From assembly GCF_902833085.1 (NCBI RefSeq), contig NZ_CADFEB010000002.1, positions 744,001 to 808,000 of the forward strand: DNA of 64,000 nt, in the 5' to 3' direction. The translations under genes were made by a program, and so were the position numbers. Below the pieces are notes generated by a model. The model was not told the origin of the DNA and did no database searches. It saw nothing but the letters and a program-made list of their open reading frames with translations. This stretch comes from Burkholderia ubonensis. Lineage in GTDB: Bacteria > Pseudomonadota > Gammaproteobacteria > Burkholderiales > Burkholderiaceae. Shown piece after piece: positions 55,166 to 64,000 of the stretch (within the stretch, counting starts at the first letter, position 1; each line of letters starts with the position of its first letter).

Positions 55166-56098
55166 TCAGAACGCGTAAGCCGGATTCTTCGGGTCGAACG
55201 CGGCTTCGTCGAATGAAGCCGGCGCGATCTTCTCGATGACGATCCGCTCGAACAGCCGCCCGTCGTTGTCATACGATTCGACGGTCCGGAACCACGGCTC
55301 GTGCAGATCGAGCCCCAGCACTTCCTTCTTCGCATGGAACTGCGGCCGGCCGGTCGGCGTCTCGTAGGTCAGCGCGACGACGCGCACGCCGCCGACCGTT
55401 TTCGCTTCCACATGGGTCGGGCGCTCCACGCCGGCTTCCTGGTACTTCTTCCCCTCGCTCAGGTACAGGTTCGCGATGAACTCGGTGCCGAGATCCTTCA
55501 CCTGGTGATTCGATTGCGCACGCGCGAGCGCGCCGTCGAGCGCCGTCCACATCGGCACCTTGCCGAGCAGGCCGCCGAGGTGGCCGATCATCTCGTCCTT
55601 GCGCCGCGTCGTGTCGTAGATGATTTCCTGGCCGGCATGCGCACCGTCCGGCAGCCATTTCGCGTAGACCTTCAGCGGGTCGCGCGTCGTCTTGACGATC
55701 ATGCGATCGGGCGTGTCCGACCATTTCCCGCTGATGCGCTCCTGGCGCACCATCGTGAACTGGTACGACGGATAGCCGTTCGGACCGTTGCGGATGTATT
55801 CGGGCACCGCGAGCGGATCGAGCGCGGTGAACAACGCGGTGAGCGTCGCGTCGTCGAGCTTCGCGAGCGTGCCCTGCTGCGCGGCGCTCCGCAGCCAGCG
55901 TGCCTGCCGGGCGGCGGGTTCGCGGGTCACTTTCGCGAGCTCGGCGGGCAGCGCGGCCGTATCGTGCGCCGCGCCTTCCGCGCCGCCGGCCTGCTGCGCG
56001 CGCACGCCGGGCTGTGCGAGCGCCAGCGCGCCGGCGAGCGCTGCGGCGGCCGCGTGCCGGCCAAGCCGCTTCGCGCGCCGCTGGATTTCCTCGTTCAT
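55166..56098 (-). CDS. DUF1571 domain protein
   Basis: The 310-aa protein has a Sec signal (KRLGRHAAAAALAGALALAQPGVRAQ) and a DUF1571 domain from about residue 100 to the end: YQFTMVRQERISGKWSDTPDRM, LKVYAKWLPDGAHAGQEIIYD, MIGHLGGLLGKVPMW and HEPWFRTVESYDNDGRLFER. The family is exported and its role is unknown; it is reminiscent of LolA-like lipoprotein folds but that is only a suspicion. Its start is 27 bases from the stop of the fadD gene, so the two may be one transcript. Confidence 0.88.
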   Translation of the reverse strand: MNEEIQRRAKRLGRHAAAAALAGALALAQPGVRAQQAGGAEGAAHDTAALPAELAKVTREPAARQARWLRSAAQQGTLAKLDDATLTALFTALDPLAVPEYIRNGPNGYPSYQFTMVRQERISGKWSDTPDRMIVKTTRDPLKVYAKWLPDGAHAGQEIIYDTTRRKDEMIGHLGGLLGKVPMWTALDGALARAQSNHQVKDLGTEFIANLYLSEGKKYQEAGVERPTHVEAKTVGGVRVVALTYETPTGRPQFHAKKEVLGLDLHEPWFRTVESYDNDGRLFERIVIEKIAPASFDEAAFDPKNPAYAF

Positions 56099-56125
56099 CG
56101 CTCGACCTCCCGGGACGACGTGGAT

Positions 56126-57880
56126 TCAGCCTTGCCTGCCGGCCTTGAGCTTCGCGAGCTCCTCGTCGCGCAGCGCGCGGCGCAGGATCTTGCCGACGTT
56201 GGTCTGCGGCAGCGCATCGCGGAACTCGACGAGCTTCGGCATCTTGTAGCCGGTCAGGTTCTTGCGGCAGTGCGCGAGCACGTCGTCGGCGGTCAGCGTC
56301 GGGTCGCGCCGGACGACGAACACCTTGATCCGCTCGCCGTGCACTTCGTCAGGAATGCCGATCGCGGCGGCCTCGCTGATGCCCGGGTGCATCACCAGCA
56401 CTTCCTCGATCTCGTTCGGGTACACGTTGAAGCCCGACACGAGGATCATGTCCTTCTTGCGGTCGATCAGGCGCACGAAGCCGCGCTCGTCCATCACGCC
56501 GATGTCGCCGGTGCCGAGCCAGCCGTCGGCGTCGATCACCTTCGCGGTTTCCTCGGGGCGCTGCCAGTAGCCGCGCATCACCTGCGGGCCGTGCACGCAC
56601 AGCTCGCCCGGCTCGCCGATGCCGGCCCAGGTGCCGTCCTCGCGCCGCAGGCGCACGACGGTCGACGGCGCGGGCAGGCCGATCGAGCCGCTGAACGCGG
56701 CCATGTCCTGCAGGTTCACCGGGTTCATCGTGACGATCGGCGAGCATTCGGTGAGCCCGTAACCCTCGATCACCGGCCGGCCCGTCACCTGCTGGAAGCG
56801 TTCCGCGACCGCGCGCTGCATCGCCATGCCGCCCGCCATCGCGAGCTTGAGCTTCGAGAAGTCGCGCTTGCGGAATTCCTCGTTGTCGAGGAACGCGTTG
56901 TACAGCGTGTTGATGCCGGTGATCCCCGTGAAGGTCTCGTGACGGATGATCTTCATCACCATGTTCGTGTCGCGCGGGTTCGCGATCAGGATGTTGCGTC
57001 CGCCGAGGCCCATGAAGATGAACGCGTTCACGGTCAGCGAATAGATGTGATAAAGCGGCAGCGGCGTGAGCACCGTCTCGATGTCGCCCGTCACTTGATC
57101 GGCGATCCACGCCTTGGCCTGCAGCAGGTTCGCGATCAGGTTGCCGTGCGTGAGCATCGCGCCTTTCGCGACGCCCGTCGTGCCGCCCGTGTACTGCAGG
57201 AACGCGAGGTCGTCGCGCGTCAGCGGCACGGGCTGCGGCTTGCCGCGCGCGCCGAGCGCGAGCGCCGCGCGCAGCCGCACGGCCTGCGGCAAGTGGTAGG
57301 CGGGGACGAGCTTCTTCACGTGCTTCAGCACGACGTTGATGAGCCGGCCCTTCAGGTTCAGGCCGTCGCCGAGCAGGTCGCCGAGCGCGGTGACGACCAC
57401 GTTCTTCACCTGCGTTTGCGGCAGCGCATCCTGCAGCGTGCGCGCGAAGTTCTCGAACACGACGATCGTCTGCGCGCCGCTGTCCTTCAACTGGTGCGCG
57501 AGCTCGCGCACCGTGTACAGCGGATTGACGTTGACGACGATCGCGCCGGCCTTCAGCGTGCCGAACAGCGCGACCGGGTACTGGAACGTGTTCGGCAGCA
57601 TGATCGCGACGCGGTCGCCGGGCTTCACGCCGAGGCCCTGCAGGTACGACGCGAATGCGGCGACCTTCCGCGCGAGCGCGCCATAAGTCATCGACGCGCC
57701 GGCGCTCACGTACGCGACGCGGTCCGCGAACTGCGTCGTGCATTCGTCGAAGAACTGCACGAGCGACGCATACCGCGTGACGTCGATTTCGTGCGGCACG
57801 CCGGGCGGATACGACGCGTACCAGATGCCGTCGGTGTTCGGCGGCGTCTGCGTGGCGGCCGGCGCTGCGGGAGAGGGCAT
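56126..57880 (-). CDS. fadD: Long-chain fatty acid-CoA ligase
   Basis: The 584-aa ANL superfamily enzyme activates fatty acids with ATP and CoA. The P-loop is YTGGTTGVAKG (230-240); the acyl site and A5 motif are in VIEGYGLTECSPI; A7/A8 reads GWLGTGDIGVMDERGFVRLIDRKKDMI; the C-terminal domain ends near NVGKILRRALRDEE with the catalytic Lys. FadD feeds beta-oxidation at the inner membrane. The TetR gene directly upstream on the same strand probably controls it. RBS AGGAG is 8 bases before the ATG. Confidence 0.94.
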   Translation of the reverse strand: MPSPAAPAATQTPPNTDGIWYASYPPGVPHEIDVTRYASLVQFFDECTTQFADRVAYVSAGASMTYGALARKVAAFASYLQGLGVKPGDRVAIMLPNTFQYPVALFGTLKAGAIVVNVNPLYTVRELAHQLKDSGAQTIVVFENFARTLQDALPQTQVKNVVVTALGDLLGDGLNLKGRLINVVLKHVKKLVPAYHLPQAVRLRAALALGARGKPQPVPLTRDDLAFLQYTGGTTGVAKGAMLTHGNLIANLLQAKAWIADQVTGDIETVLTPLPLYHIYSLTVNAFIFMGLGGRNILIANPRDTNMVMKIIRHETFTGITGINTLYNAFLDNEEFRKRDFSKLKLAMAGGMAMQRAVAERFQQVTGRPVIEGYGLTECSPIVTMNPVNLQDMAAFSGSIGLPAPSTVVRLRREDGTWAGIGEPGELCVHGPQVMRGYWQRPEETAKVIDADGWLGTGDIGVMDERGFVRLIDRKKDMILVSGFNVYPNEIEEVLVMHPGISEAAAIGIPDEVHGERIKVFVVRRDPTLTADDVLAHCRKNLTGYKMPKLVEFRDALPQTNVGKILRRALRDEELAKLKAGRQG

Positions 57881-57965
57881 GGGAGGCTCCTGGATCTTGA
57901 TCTCGAGGGTAAGGCAGACGGCGTGCGGCGCGGCTGCGAGTTGCAGCCGCGCAAGGCAGCCGCCG

Positions 57966-58796
57966 TCAGGTGGCGTGATGCAGCGTCGTGTCGGCGGTCG
58001 GCGTGTCGGCGGGCGCGACCGGCGTGACGGGCACCGAGGGCACCGCGGGCACGAGGTCGTTCGCGCCCGCGTCGTCGAGCACCGCCGCGAAGATCGCGAG
58101 CTGCGCGCTGTCGGGCAGCGGCGCCTTCAGCGCGGCGACGATCAGCGACGACAGCCGCGCGATCATCTGCACGTCGTTCATCTTGCGGCCTTGCGAGAAC
58201 TCGTCTATCAGGCTCTCGGTCTCGGCGCCCGCGAGCGCGCCGGACAGCGCGCCGATCGCGAAGTGCAGCCGCCAGCCGAGCTCCGCGCGCGGCAGGCTCG
58301 GCAGCGCGCGCTGGAACGCGTCGAAGAAGCGGACCGCGACGCTCGCGTAATGCGCGGTCAGGAAGTTGCGCACGAACGGCGACGGGTCGGTGTATGCGCG
58401 GCCGATCAGCCGCAGGAATGCGCGGCCGCCGCGCTCCGGATCGCGCGATGCCTTCAGCGCGGGGATGAACATCGCGCCGAGGACGTGCTCGCACGTGACG
58501 TGCGCGCCGAGCTGCGCGTCGAAGTGATCGAGGATGCGCAGCCGCTCCTGGTTGAGCTGATCGAGCCGCCGCGACAGCATCGCGTGGATCAGCGCTTCCT
58601 TGCTGCCGAAGTGATAGTTGACCGCCGCGAGGTTGACTGCCGCGCGCGACGTGATCTGCCGCATCGACATTGCCTCGAAGCCGTGCTCGACGAACAGATC
58701 CTCGGCCGCATCGAGGATGCGCGCCTTCGTTCCGCCGGTTTGCCGGTTGCCCGACGGCCGCCCCGCGGACGGCCGTCCCACCTGACCCGCTGCCAT
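57966..58796 (-). CDS. TetR-family regulator, probably of fatty-acid degradation
   Basis: The 276-aa regulator has the TetR HTH at about 20-68 (TKARILDAAEDLFVEHGFEAM, then ITSRAAVNLAAVNYHFGSKEAL), followed by a helical ligand domain. The start is at 58796 (MAAGQVGRP); the frame to 58901 would run through the likely operator. The C-terminal ~30 residues are Ala/Pro/Thr-rich. Its placement before fadD and a PsrA-like site upstream suggest an acyl-CoA-responsive repressor (PsrA/FadR type), which is inferred, not shown. Confidence 0.9.
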   Translation of the reverse strand: MAAGQVGRPSAGRPSGNRQTGGTKARILDAAEDLFVEHGFEAMSMRQITSRAAVNLAAVNYHFGSKEALIHAMLSRRLDQLNQERLRILDHFDAQLGAHVTCEHVLGAMFIPALKASRDPERGGRAFLRLIGRAYTDPSPFVRNFLTAHYASVAVRFFDAFQRALPSLPRAELGWRLHFAIGALSGALAGAETESLIDEFSQGRKMNDVQMIARLSSLIVAALKAPLPDSAQLAIFAAVLDDAGANDLVPAVPSVPVTPVAPADTPTADTTLHHAT

Positions 58797-58853
58797 GTTC
58801 CGCCTCCCATGCCGACTCGCGCGGACGCGAACCGGCGATTCGAATTTGTAATT

Positions 58854-58867
58854 CAAACAAGCGTTTT
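58854..58867. promoter_or_regulatory. PsrA-like operator before the TetR gene
   Basis: CAAAC-AAGC-GTTTT fits the [CG]AAAC-N4-GTTT[GC] palindrome reported for PsrA, a fatty-acid sensing TetR repressor of Pseudomonas. It lies 58 bases upstream of the TetR start codon in an A/T-rich patch. Confidence 0.45.
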
Positions 58868-59012
58868 TATTAAGATAAAAAGGCGTGGGCCGCGCGGGCA
58901 AGCGCTGAATCTGGACAGAAACCTCTAGATCGATGTGCAGGTGCGGAAAGATTGCCGCGCGGCCTCAGCAGGTCGGGCCGCACGGCATGGTGCGTCGCGT
59001 CATCCCGCCCGT

Positions 59013-60233
59013 TCAGCCGACGGCGCTACGCGTATTGACGGATTGCGTCATGTCGACGCCCCGTCGTTCCGGGCTGAACATGATCAGGACTGCGATCACG
59101 ATCGCGACGGTGCCGCACACGAGCGCGAGCGCGAAGCTGTAGTTGTTGCCGTGCGAGACCGCGACCGACGCCTGCATCGTCGCGTTGCCGGACGCGAGCA
59201 GGTTGCCGAGCTGGTACACGAAGCCGGGGAACGTTGCGCGGATTTCGTCGGGAGAGATCTCGTTCAGGTGGACCGGAATGATGCCCCATGCGCCCTGGAC
59301 CGAGATCTGCATCAGGAACGCGCCGGCGGCGAGCGCGAGCGGGCCGCTCGAGTAGGCCCACAGCGGCAGCACCGGCAGCGCGATCAGCGCGGCGACGAGG
59401 ATCGAGCGGCGCCGGCCGAATTTCTCGGAGGCCGCGCCGAAGGTCAGCCCGCCGACGATCGCGCCGATGTTCAGCACGATCGTGATCCACGACACGGTGT
59501 GCGGATCGAAATGATGCTGCTCGCGCAGGAAGGTCGGATACAGGTCCTGCGTGCCGTGCGAGAAGAAGTTGAACGCCGTCATCAGCACGACCGCGTAGAT
59601 CGCGAGCTTCCAGTTCTGCTGCAGCGTGGTCGAAAGACGTGGGCGAGTGCGCTGCTCCATCTGCTTCCAGGCCGGCGATTCGGGCACGCTCGTGCGCACG
59701 TACAGCACGAGCAGCGCCGGCAGCACGCCGACCATGAACATCCCGCGCCAGCCGATGTATTGGTAGAGGATGCCGAACACGACCGACGCGAGCAGGTAGC
59801 CGCTCGGGTAGCCGGCCTGCAGCAGCCCCGACACCGCGCCGCGCGCATGGGTCGGCACGGTCTCCATCGTCAGCGCGGACCCGACGCCCCATTCGCCGCC
59901 CATCGCGACGCCGAACAGCGCGCGCATCACGAGCAGCGCCGCGAGGCTCGGCGCGAAGCCGGACGCGAGCTCGAGCAGCGAGTAGCACGCGATGTTGATC
60001 ATCAGCGTCGGGCGGCGGCCGTAGCGGTCGGCGAGCCGGCCGAAGATCAGCGCGCCGAGCGGGCGCATCGCGAGCGTCAGCGTCAGTGCGAACGCAACGG
60101 CCGGGATGGTCGAATTGAACTCGGCCGCGATGTCCTTCAGCACGAAGACCATCAGGAAGAAATCGAATGCGTCGAGCGTCCAGCCGAGATAGGCGGCGAT
60201 CGTGACGTTGCGTTGCTCACGGGTCCAGCTCAT
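59013..60233 (-). CDS. MFS carboxylate transporter (SHS/AAHS type)
   Basis: The 406-aa, 12-helix major facilitator has the family motif GRLADRYGRRPTLM between helices 2 and 3 and GAASEKFGRRRSIL between 8 and 9; the opening LGWTLDAFDFFLMVFVLKDIA carries the Asp pair typical of sialate/lactate-type proton symporters. It would import a small organic acid across the inner membrane; the substrate is not predictable. It is followed on the minus strand by about 215 bases without a gene before the TetR locus. Confidence 0.88.
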   Translation of the reverse strand: MSWTREQRNVTIAAYLGWTLDAFDFFLMVFVLKDIAAEFNSTIPAVAFALTLTLAMRPLGALIFGRLADRYGRRPTLMINIACYSLLELASGFAPSLAALLVMRALFGVAMGGEWGVGSALTMETVPTHARGAVSGLLQAGYPSGYLLASVVFGILYQYIGWRGMFMVGVLPALLVLYVRTSVPESPAWKQMEQRTRPRLSTTLQQNWKLAIYAVVLMTAFNFFSHGTQDLYPTFLREQHHFDPHTVSWITIVLNIGAIVGGLTFGAASEKFGRRRSILVAALIALPVLPLWAYSSGPLALAAGAFLMQISVQGAWGIIPVHLNEISPDEIRATFPGFVYQLGNLLASGNATMQASVAVSHGNNYSFALALVCGTVAIVIAVLIMFSPERRGVDMTQSVNTRSAVG

Positions 60234-60478
60234 GGCGGACGTCTCCTGGTTGGCGTGCGCCGTGCGGATTCGCGTGCCTGCGCCGCCCGGCCGGCGCGCT
60301 GCGCGGGGGCATCCATCGAGTGTAGGTCGCCGCGTCGCGCGACGCGGCCGAATCGGGAATAATCCCTACGAAACGGTCTGTTTCCGGCGGCGCAATGCCT
60401 GCGCGCGACGTTTCGGAACGGCCGCTGTAGTGTTTTTGTAATTCGACGGCGCGCGCGTGCGCCGGCTCAGGAGTCCCG

Positions 60479-61021
60479 ATGACCGCATGTCCCGCCGCTG
60501 CGCTGCCCGCGCTCGAAACCGCCCGCCTGTGGCTGCGCCCGCGCGTGCTCGCGGATCTCGACGCGTGCCTGGCGATGGACCGCGATCCCGAGGTCACGCG
60601 CTACATCGCCGGGCCGTGGCACGACCCGGTCGAGCACCGCCGCTTCGTCGAGCACCGGATCACGCGCGACTATCCGCCGGGGCTCGGCTACTGGTCGATC
60701 TTCGAGAAGGCCGCGCCGGATGCGTTCGTCGGCTGGGTGCTGCTGATTCCCGACTACGTGGGCGGCGCGCGCGACGTGGAGATCGGCTGGCGGCTCGTGC
60801 GCAACGCGTGGGGGCGCGGCATCGCGAGCGAAGCCGCGGCGGCCCTCGTGCGCCACGCGTTCGACGCGGTGCGCCTGCCGCGCGTGATCGCCGACATCGC
60901 GGCGGCCAACGCCGGCTCGCTGAACGTCGCGCGCAAGCTCGGCATGCGCCGCGTCGGCATCGTGCAGGACGGCATCCCGTACATGCGCTACCGGCTCGAG
61001 CGCGACGATCTGCGCAGGTAG
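60479..61021 (+). CDS. GNAT-family N-acetyltransferase (RimJ/RimL-like)
   Basis: The 180-aa protein starts after AGGAG at 60479. The fold begins LETARLWLRPRVLADLDACL; the acetyl-CoA binding motif A is IGWRLVRNAWGRGIASEAAAAL (compare Q/RxxGxG/A), and VAADIAAAN-type strand with NVARKLGMR follows. The RimJ/RimL group acetylates protein N-termini or small molecules; the substrate is unknown. Monocistronic, 124 bases before the ParB-like gene. Confidence 0.88.
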   Translation: MTACPAAALPALETARLWLRPRVLADLDACLAMDRDPEVTRYIAGPWHDPVEHRRFVEHRITRDYPPGLGYWSIFEKAAPDAFVGWVLLIPDYVGGARDVEIGWRLVRNAWGRGIASEAAAALVRHAFDAVRLPRVIADIAAANAGSLNVARKLGMRRVGIVQDGIPYMRYRLERDDLRR

Positions 61022-61145
61022 CGGCCGCGCATCGGCATGCGGTTGTCATGGATCGTCAAATCCGCGCAGGCGAGGGATGCGCGGTATTAACGCCGTGCGG
61101 GTTCAGGAGTATCGTTGCCGGAATTTGTCTACAGAGGGCTCGATC

Positions 61146-61772
61146 ATGTCACCCGGCCACGATGTTCACATCATTCCCGTCAAGCTCGACGCGCTGCGCC
61201 CGACCCAGATGACGGTCGGCTATCGCGAGGTGAAGGCGAAGCGCAAGCACTGGAAGTCGCTCGGCAAGCGCGAACGCAAGGCCGCGATCGATTCGCACTG
61301 GTTTCCCGCGGTCATCGGCCCCGACGGCCGGCATTACATCACCGATCACCATCATCTCGGCCTCGCGCTGATCGAGGAAGGCGAGACGACCGTGAGGGCG
61401 ATGCTGCTGAAGGACCTGTCGTGGCTCGACGAGACGATCTTCTGGCGGATGATGGAGCACAACCAGTGGGTGCACCCGTTCGACACGGACGGCGCGCGCC
61501 GCGATTACACGGATCTGCCGCAGGTGCTCACGGGGCTCGAGGACGATCCGTACCGCAGCCTCGCGGGCGAGCTGCGCACCGCGGGCGGCTATGCGAAGGA
61601 CGCGACGCCGTTCAGCGAATTCCTGTGGGCCGACTATCTGCGGCTGCACGTGACACCCGACCAGATCCGCAAGAACTTCGACAAGGCGCTCGACGCCGCG
61701 ATGAAGCGCGCGCACGAGCAGGACGCGCGCTACCTGCCCGGCTGGTCGGGCGTCATCGTCACGAAAGCCTGA
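61146..61772 (+). CDS. ParB-like (ParBc_2) family protein
   Basis: The 208-aa protein starts at 61146 (MSPGHDVHIIPV). The ParBc_2 domain spans most of it: PVKLDALRPTQMTVGYREV, the segment GPDGRHYITDHHHLGLAL with a run of histidines, and VTPDQIRKNFDKALDAAM at the end. The family shares the ParB/sulfiredoxin fold but not the helix-turn-helix needed for plasmid partition; its function is not established. The longer frame from 61077 lacks an RBS. sulP follows 10 bases later. Confidence 0.85.
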   Translation: MSPGHDVHIIPVKLDALRPTQMTVGYREVKAKRKHWKSLGKRERKAAIDSHWFPAVIGPDGRHYITDHHHLGLALIEEGETTVRAMLLKDLSWLDETIFWRMMEHNQWVHPFDTDGARRDYTDLPQVLTGLEDDPYRSLAGELRTAGGYAKDATPFSEFLWADYLRLHVTPDQIRKNFDKALDAAMKRAHEQDARYLPGWSGVIVTKA

Positions 61773-61782
61773 CCGCCGAGCG

Positions 61783-63510
61783 ATGCCGACCGCCCGTACA
61801 CCGCAAGTCCGTCCCGACGCCGGCCCGCAGCACGCCGACCATTTCGCCGCGCTCGGCGAGGCGCCGCCGCCGCGCGCGCAGCGCATCGGCCGCGACGCGC
61901 TGGCCGGCGTGTCGATCGCGGGCCTGCTGATTCCCGAGGCGGTCGCCTACGCGGGGCTCGCGAACCTGCCGCCGCAGGCCGGCCTGATCGCGCTGCTGTC
62001 GGGGCTCGTCGTCTACGCGCTGACGGGCAGCAGCCGCTTCGCGATCGTGTCGTCGACGTCGTCGTCGGCCGCCGTGCTCGCGGCGACGGTGTTCGCCGAA
62101 TCGAGCATGGGGCTCGCCGCGCAGCTCGCGCTCGCGGCCGCGCTCGTCGCGATGACGGGCGTGCTGTTCATCCTCGCGGGCGCGCTGCGGCTCGGCGGCA
62201 TGTCGGACTTCGTCGCGCGGCCCGTGCTGCGCGGCTTCACGTTCGGGCTCGCGCTGACGATCGTCGTCAAGCAGCTGCCGAAGATCCTCGAGATCAAGGT
62301 GCAGCACAGCGATGCGCCGCGCGTCGCGTTCGACCTGATCGTGGGCGCCGCGCACGCGAATCTCGCGAGCGTCGCGCTCGGCGGCGGCGCGCTCGCGCTG
62401 CTGTTCGCGCTCGGGCGCCGCTCGCGCGTGCCGGCGACGCTGGTCGTGATCGTGCTGTCGATCGCGGCCGGCTACGTGGTCGACTGGCAGCGCTACGGGA
62501 TCGCGATCGTCGGCCACATCGACTTCCAGCACGTCGCGTTCGGGCTGCCGGATCTCGATCGCAATGCATGGCTGCAGACCGCCGAGCTAGGGTTCGCGCT
62601 GATGCTGATCCTCTACGCCGAATCGTACGGCTCGATCCGCAATTTCGCGCTGAAGCACGGCGACAGCGTGTCGCCGAACCGCGACCTCGTCGCGCTCGGC
62701 TGCGCAAATCTCGTGTCGGGGCTATTGCACGGGATGCCGGTCGGCGCCGGCTATTCGGCGACCTCCGCGAACGAGGCGGCGGGCGCGCAGTCGCGCCTCG
62801 CCGGGCTGTGGGCGGCCGGCGTGATCGCGCTGATCGTGTGGCTGCTGCTGCCGCAGCTGTCGCGCACGCCCGAGCCGGTGCTCGCGGCGATCGTGATCTT
62901 CGCGGTCAGCCATTCGCTGCATCCGTCGGTGTTCCGGCCGTACTGGACCTGGCATCGCGACCGGCTCGTCGTGATCGCCGCGCTGCTCGCGGTGCTGGTG
63001 CTCGGCGTGCTGCACGGGCTGCTCGCCGCGATCGGCGTGAGCCTGCTGCTGACGCTGCGCAAGCTGTCGGAGCCGAACGTGAGCGTGCTCGGCCGGCTGC
63101 GCGACAGCCACGACTTCGTCGACGTATCGATCCACGAGGACGCGCAGCCGGTGCCCGGCGTGCTGATCGCGCGGCCGGAGGCGCAACTGTTCTTCGCGAA
63201 CGCGGACCGGATGCTGAACCGCGTGCGCGCGCTCATGAAGGCGGCGCCGGACACGCACACGGTGCTGTTGAGCCTCGAGGAGACGCCCGACGTCGACGGC
63301 ACGACGATCGAGTCGCTGCGCACGTTCGCCGCGGAATGCGCGGCGCGCGGCCAGCGCTTGGCGATGGTGCGCCTCAAGCTGCATGCGCTGCACGCGCTGC
63401 ATCGCGCGGCGGACGAGACGCTGCGCGCCGACGCGATGTCCGAGCTGAGCGTCGACGAGAGCCTGCAGCAGCTGCAGGCGTCGGGCCGCACGGCGACGGC
63501 CGACGCCTGA
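61783..63510 (+). CDS. SulP-family inorganic anion transporter with STAS domain
   Basis: The 575-aa inner membrane protein has the SulP core: DALAGVSIAGLLIPEAVAYA, LSGLVVYALTGSSRFAIVSS, and a later NLVSGLLHGMPVGAGYSATS, across about 12 helices (30-430). The C-terminal STAS domain (about 445-560) has LIARPEAQLFFANADRML and the loop DVDGTTIESL, where a phosphorylatable Ser is usual. It should carry sulfate, bicarbonate or a dicarboxylate. It begins 10 bases after the ParB-like gene, so both may be co-transcribed. Its stop is 5 bases from the convergent gene. Confidence 0.92.
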   Translation: MPTARTPQVRPDAGPQHADHFAALGEAPPPRAQRIGRDALAGVSIAGLLIPEAVAYAGLANLPPQAGLIALLSGLVVYALTGSSRFAIVSSTSSSAAVLAATVFAESSMGLAAQLALAAALVAMTGVLFILAGALRLGGMSDFVARPVLRGFTFGLALTIVVKQLPKILEIKVQHSDAPRVAFDLIVGAAHANLASVALGGGALALLFALGRRSRVPATLVVIVLSIAAGYVVDWQRYGIAIVGHIDFQHVAFGLPDLDRNAWLQTAELGFALMLILYAESYGSIRNFALKHGDSVSPNRDLVALGCANLVSGLLHGMPVGAGYSATSANEAAGAQSRLAGLWAAGVIALIVWLLLPQLSRTPEPVLAAIVIFAVSHSLHPSVFRPYWTWHRDRLVVIAALLAVLVLGVLHGLLAAIGVSLLLTLRKLSEPNVSVLGRLRDSHDFVDVSIHEDAQPVPGVLIARPEAQLFFANADRMLNRVRALMKAAPDTHTVLLSLEETPDVDGTTIESLRTFAAECAARGQRLAMVRLKLHALHALHRAADETLRADAMSELSVDESLQQLQASGRTATADA

Positions 63511-63515
63511 CGGCG

Positions 63516-64000
63516 TCAGCGCACGTCGAGCACGTCGAAGCGATACGCGATCTCGAGCGGCCGCGCCGGATCGAGCGTGACAGCGGTCGCCACGCCGCGC
63601 GCGTTGATCGGGTTCGGCGCGAGCGATGCCGCGCAACCCAGCTCGAACGCGCTCGCCACCGGCTCGACGCCGACGCAGAGATTGCGCCCGTTCCACGGCG
63701 CGTAGGTCCTGCCGCGATTGCTGATCCACAGCAGCAGCGACGGCAGCACGGCGGCATCCCACGTCAGGCGGCAGGCCGTGCCGGCCACCTCGTCATGCAG
63801 CGTCACGCCGCCGTCGATCCCGCACAGCTGCACGATTTCCTCTGTCGCGTCCGCGAACGGCAGCCGGTCGAACGCGCGATGGCCGCCGGCGGCGAGCGGC
63901 ACCCGGTCGAGGGTTTCGAACGTCGCGCCGGGGCGGCCGAGCGACACGCCGGGCTCCGGTCCGCCCGGATGCACGACGCCGAAGCGGAACGCGTCCGGCT
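63516..64000 (-). CDS. Aldose-1-epimerase-like protein, C-terminal part (5' end outside window)
   Basis: The minus-strand frame stays open to base 64000; residues before the GTG at 63974 continue the same sequence (PDAFRFGVV, then HPGGPEPG), so the start is beyond the window. The visible ~160 residues resemble the end of a galactose-mutarotase-like fold: TWDAAVLPSLLLWISNRG, then WNGRNLCVGVEPVASAFELG and LDPARPLEIAYRFDV. Such proteins interconvert sugar anomers or epimers, but no catalytic His/Glu pair can be assigned from this part. It is convergent with the SulP gene and nearly touches it. Confidence 0.6.
   Translation of the reverse strand, partial: PDAFRFGVVHPGGPEPGVSLGRPGATFETLDRVPLAAGGHRAFDRLPFADATEEIVQLCGIDGGVTLHDEVAGTACRLTWDAAVLPSLLLWISNRGRTYAPWNGRNLCVGVEPVASAFELGCAASLAPNPINARGVATAVTLDPARPLEIAYRFDVLDVR

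Noticed and set aside
55301..58027. 908-codon ORF on the plus strand
   Set aside because: It is antisense to the DUF1571 gene and fadD, with no start signal and no domain.

Overview
The window looks like chromosome 1 of a Burkholderia cepacia complex species. The grounds are very high GC with strong GC3 bias (long antisense shadow ORFs over almost every gene), betaproteobacterial gene orders such as scpB-rluB and rimP-nusA-infB-rbfA-truB, and a Tad/Flp pilus locus followed by a second, long-tailed Hfq (Hfq2) as known from B. cenocepacia. No tRNA, rRNA, CRISPR array or complete insertion sequence is visible.

Layout: 1-6.5 kb holds the end of a surface-polysaccharide acyltransferase, bamC, a long intergenic stretch with a candidate sigma-54-driven small RNA (about 2698-2907), and small cytoplasmic and periplasmic proteins. 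6.9-9.1 kb is a LysR regulator plus an aminotransferase. 9.3-18.8 kb is the housekeeping block scpB, rluB, rimP, nusA, infB, rbfA, truB (chromosome segregation, rRNA modification, transcription and translation). 18.9-23.8 kb (minus strand) is a MarR-controlled tripartite drug efflux operon. 24.2-33.3 kb carries typA, the complete 2-oxoglutarate dehydrogenase operon (sucA-sucB-lpdA) and zapE. 33.4-34.4 kb has a standalone DUF4096 gene and a DUF2147 gene.

34.5-39.3 kb (minus strand) is the most unusual part: two paralogous repeat-rich lipoproteins followed by a two-partner-secretion (TpsB/FhaC-type) outer membrane pore, preceded by a consensus sigma-54 promoter. 39.9-53.9 kb is a Tad pilus locus (flp, tadV, tadE, cpaB, cpaC, tadZ, tadA, tadB, tadC, tadD, a DUF3613 gene, tadG) with its own sigma-54 activator gene and a DUF2968 gene at the end. 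Then come hfq2, small secreted proteins, a DUF1571 protein, a fadD acyl-CoA ligase with a TetR regulator, an MFS carrier, a GNAT acetyltransferase, a ParB-like protein, a SulP anion transporter, and the 3' part of a sugar-epimerase-like gene that runs off the end.

How parts may fit together (inference): the repeat lipoprotein/TpsB operon and the candidate small RNA share a sigma-54 promoter type and a GTTACG-type upstream element, so one enhancer-binding protein may control both. A sigma-54 activator is encoded in the adjacent pilus locus, and an RNA chaperone (Hfq2) lies just beyond it. This suggests a coordinated surface-attachment programme, but none of it is proven by sequence alone.
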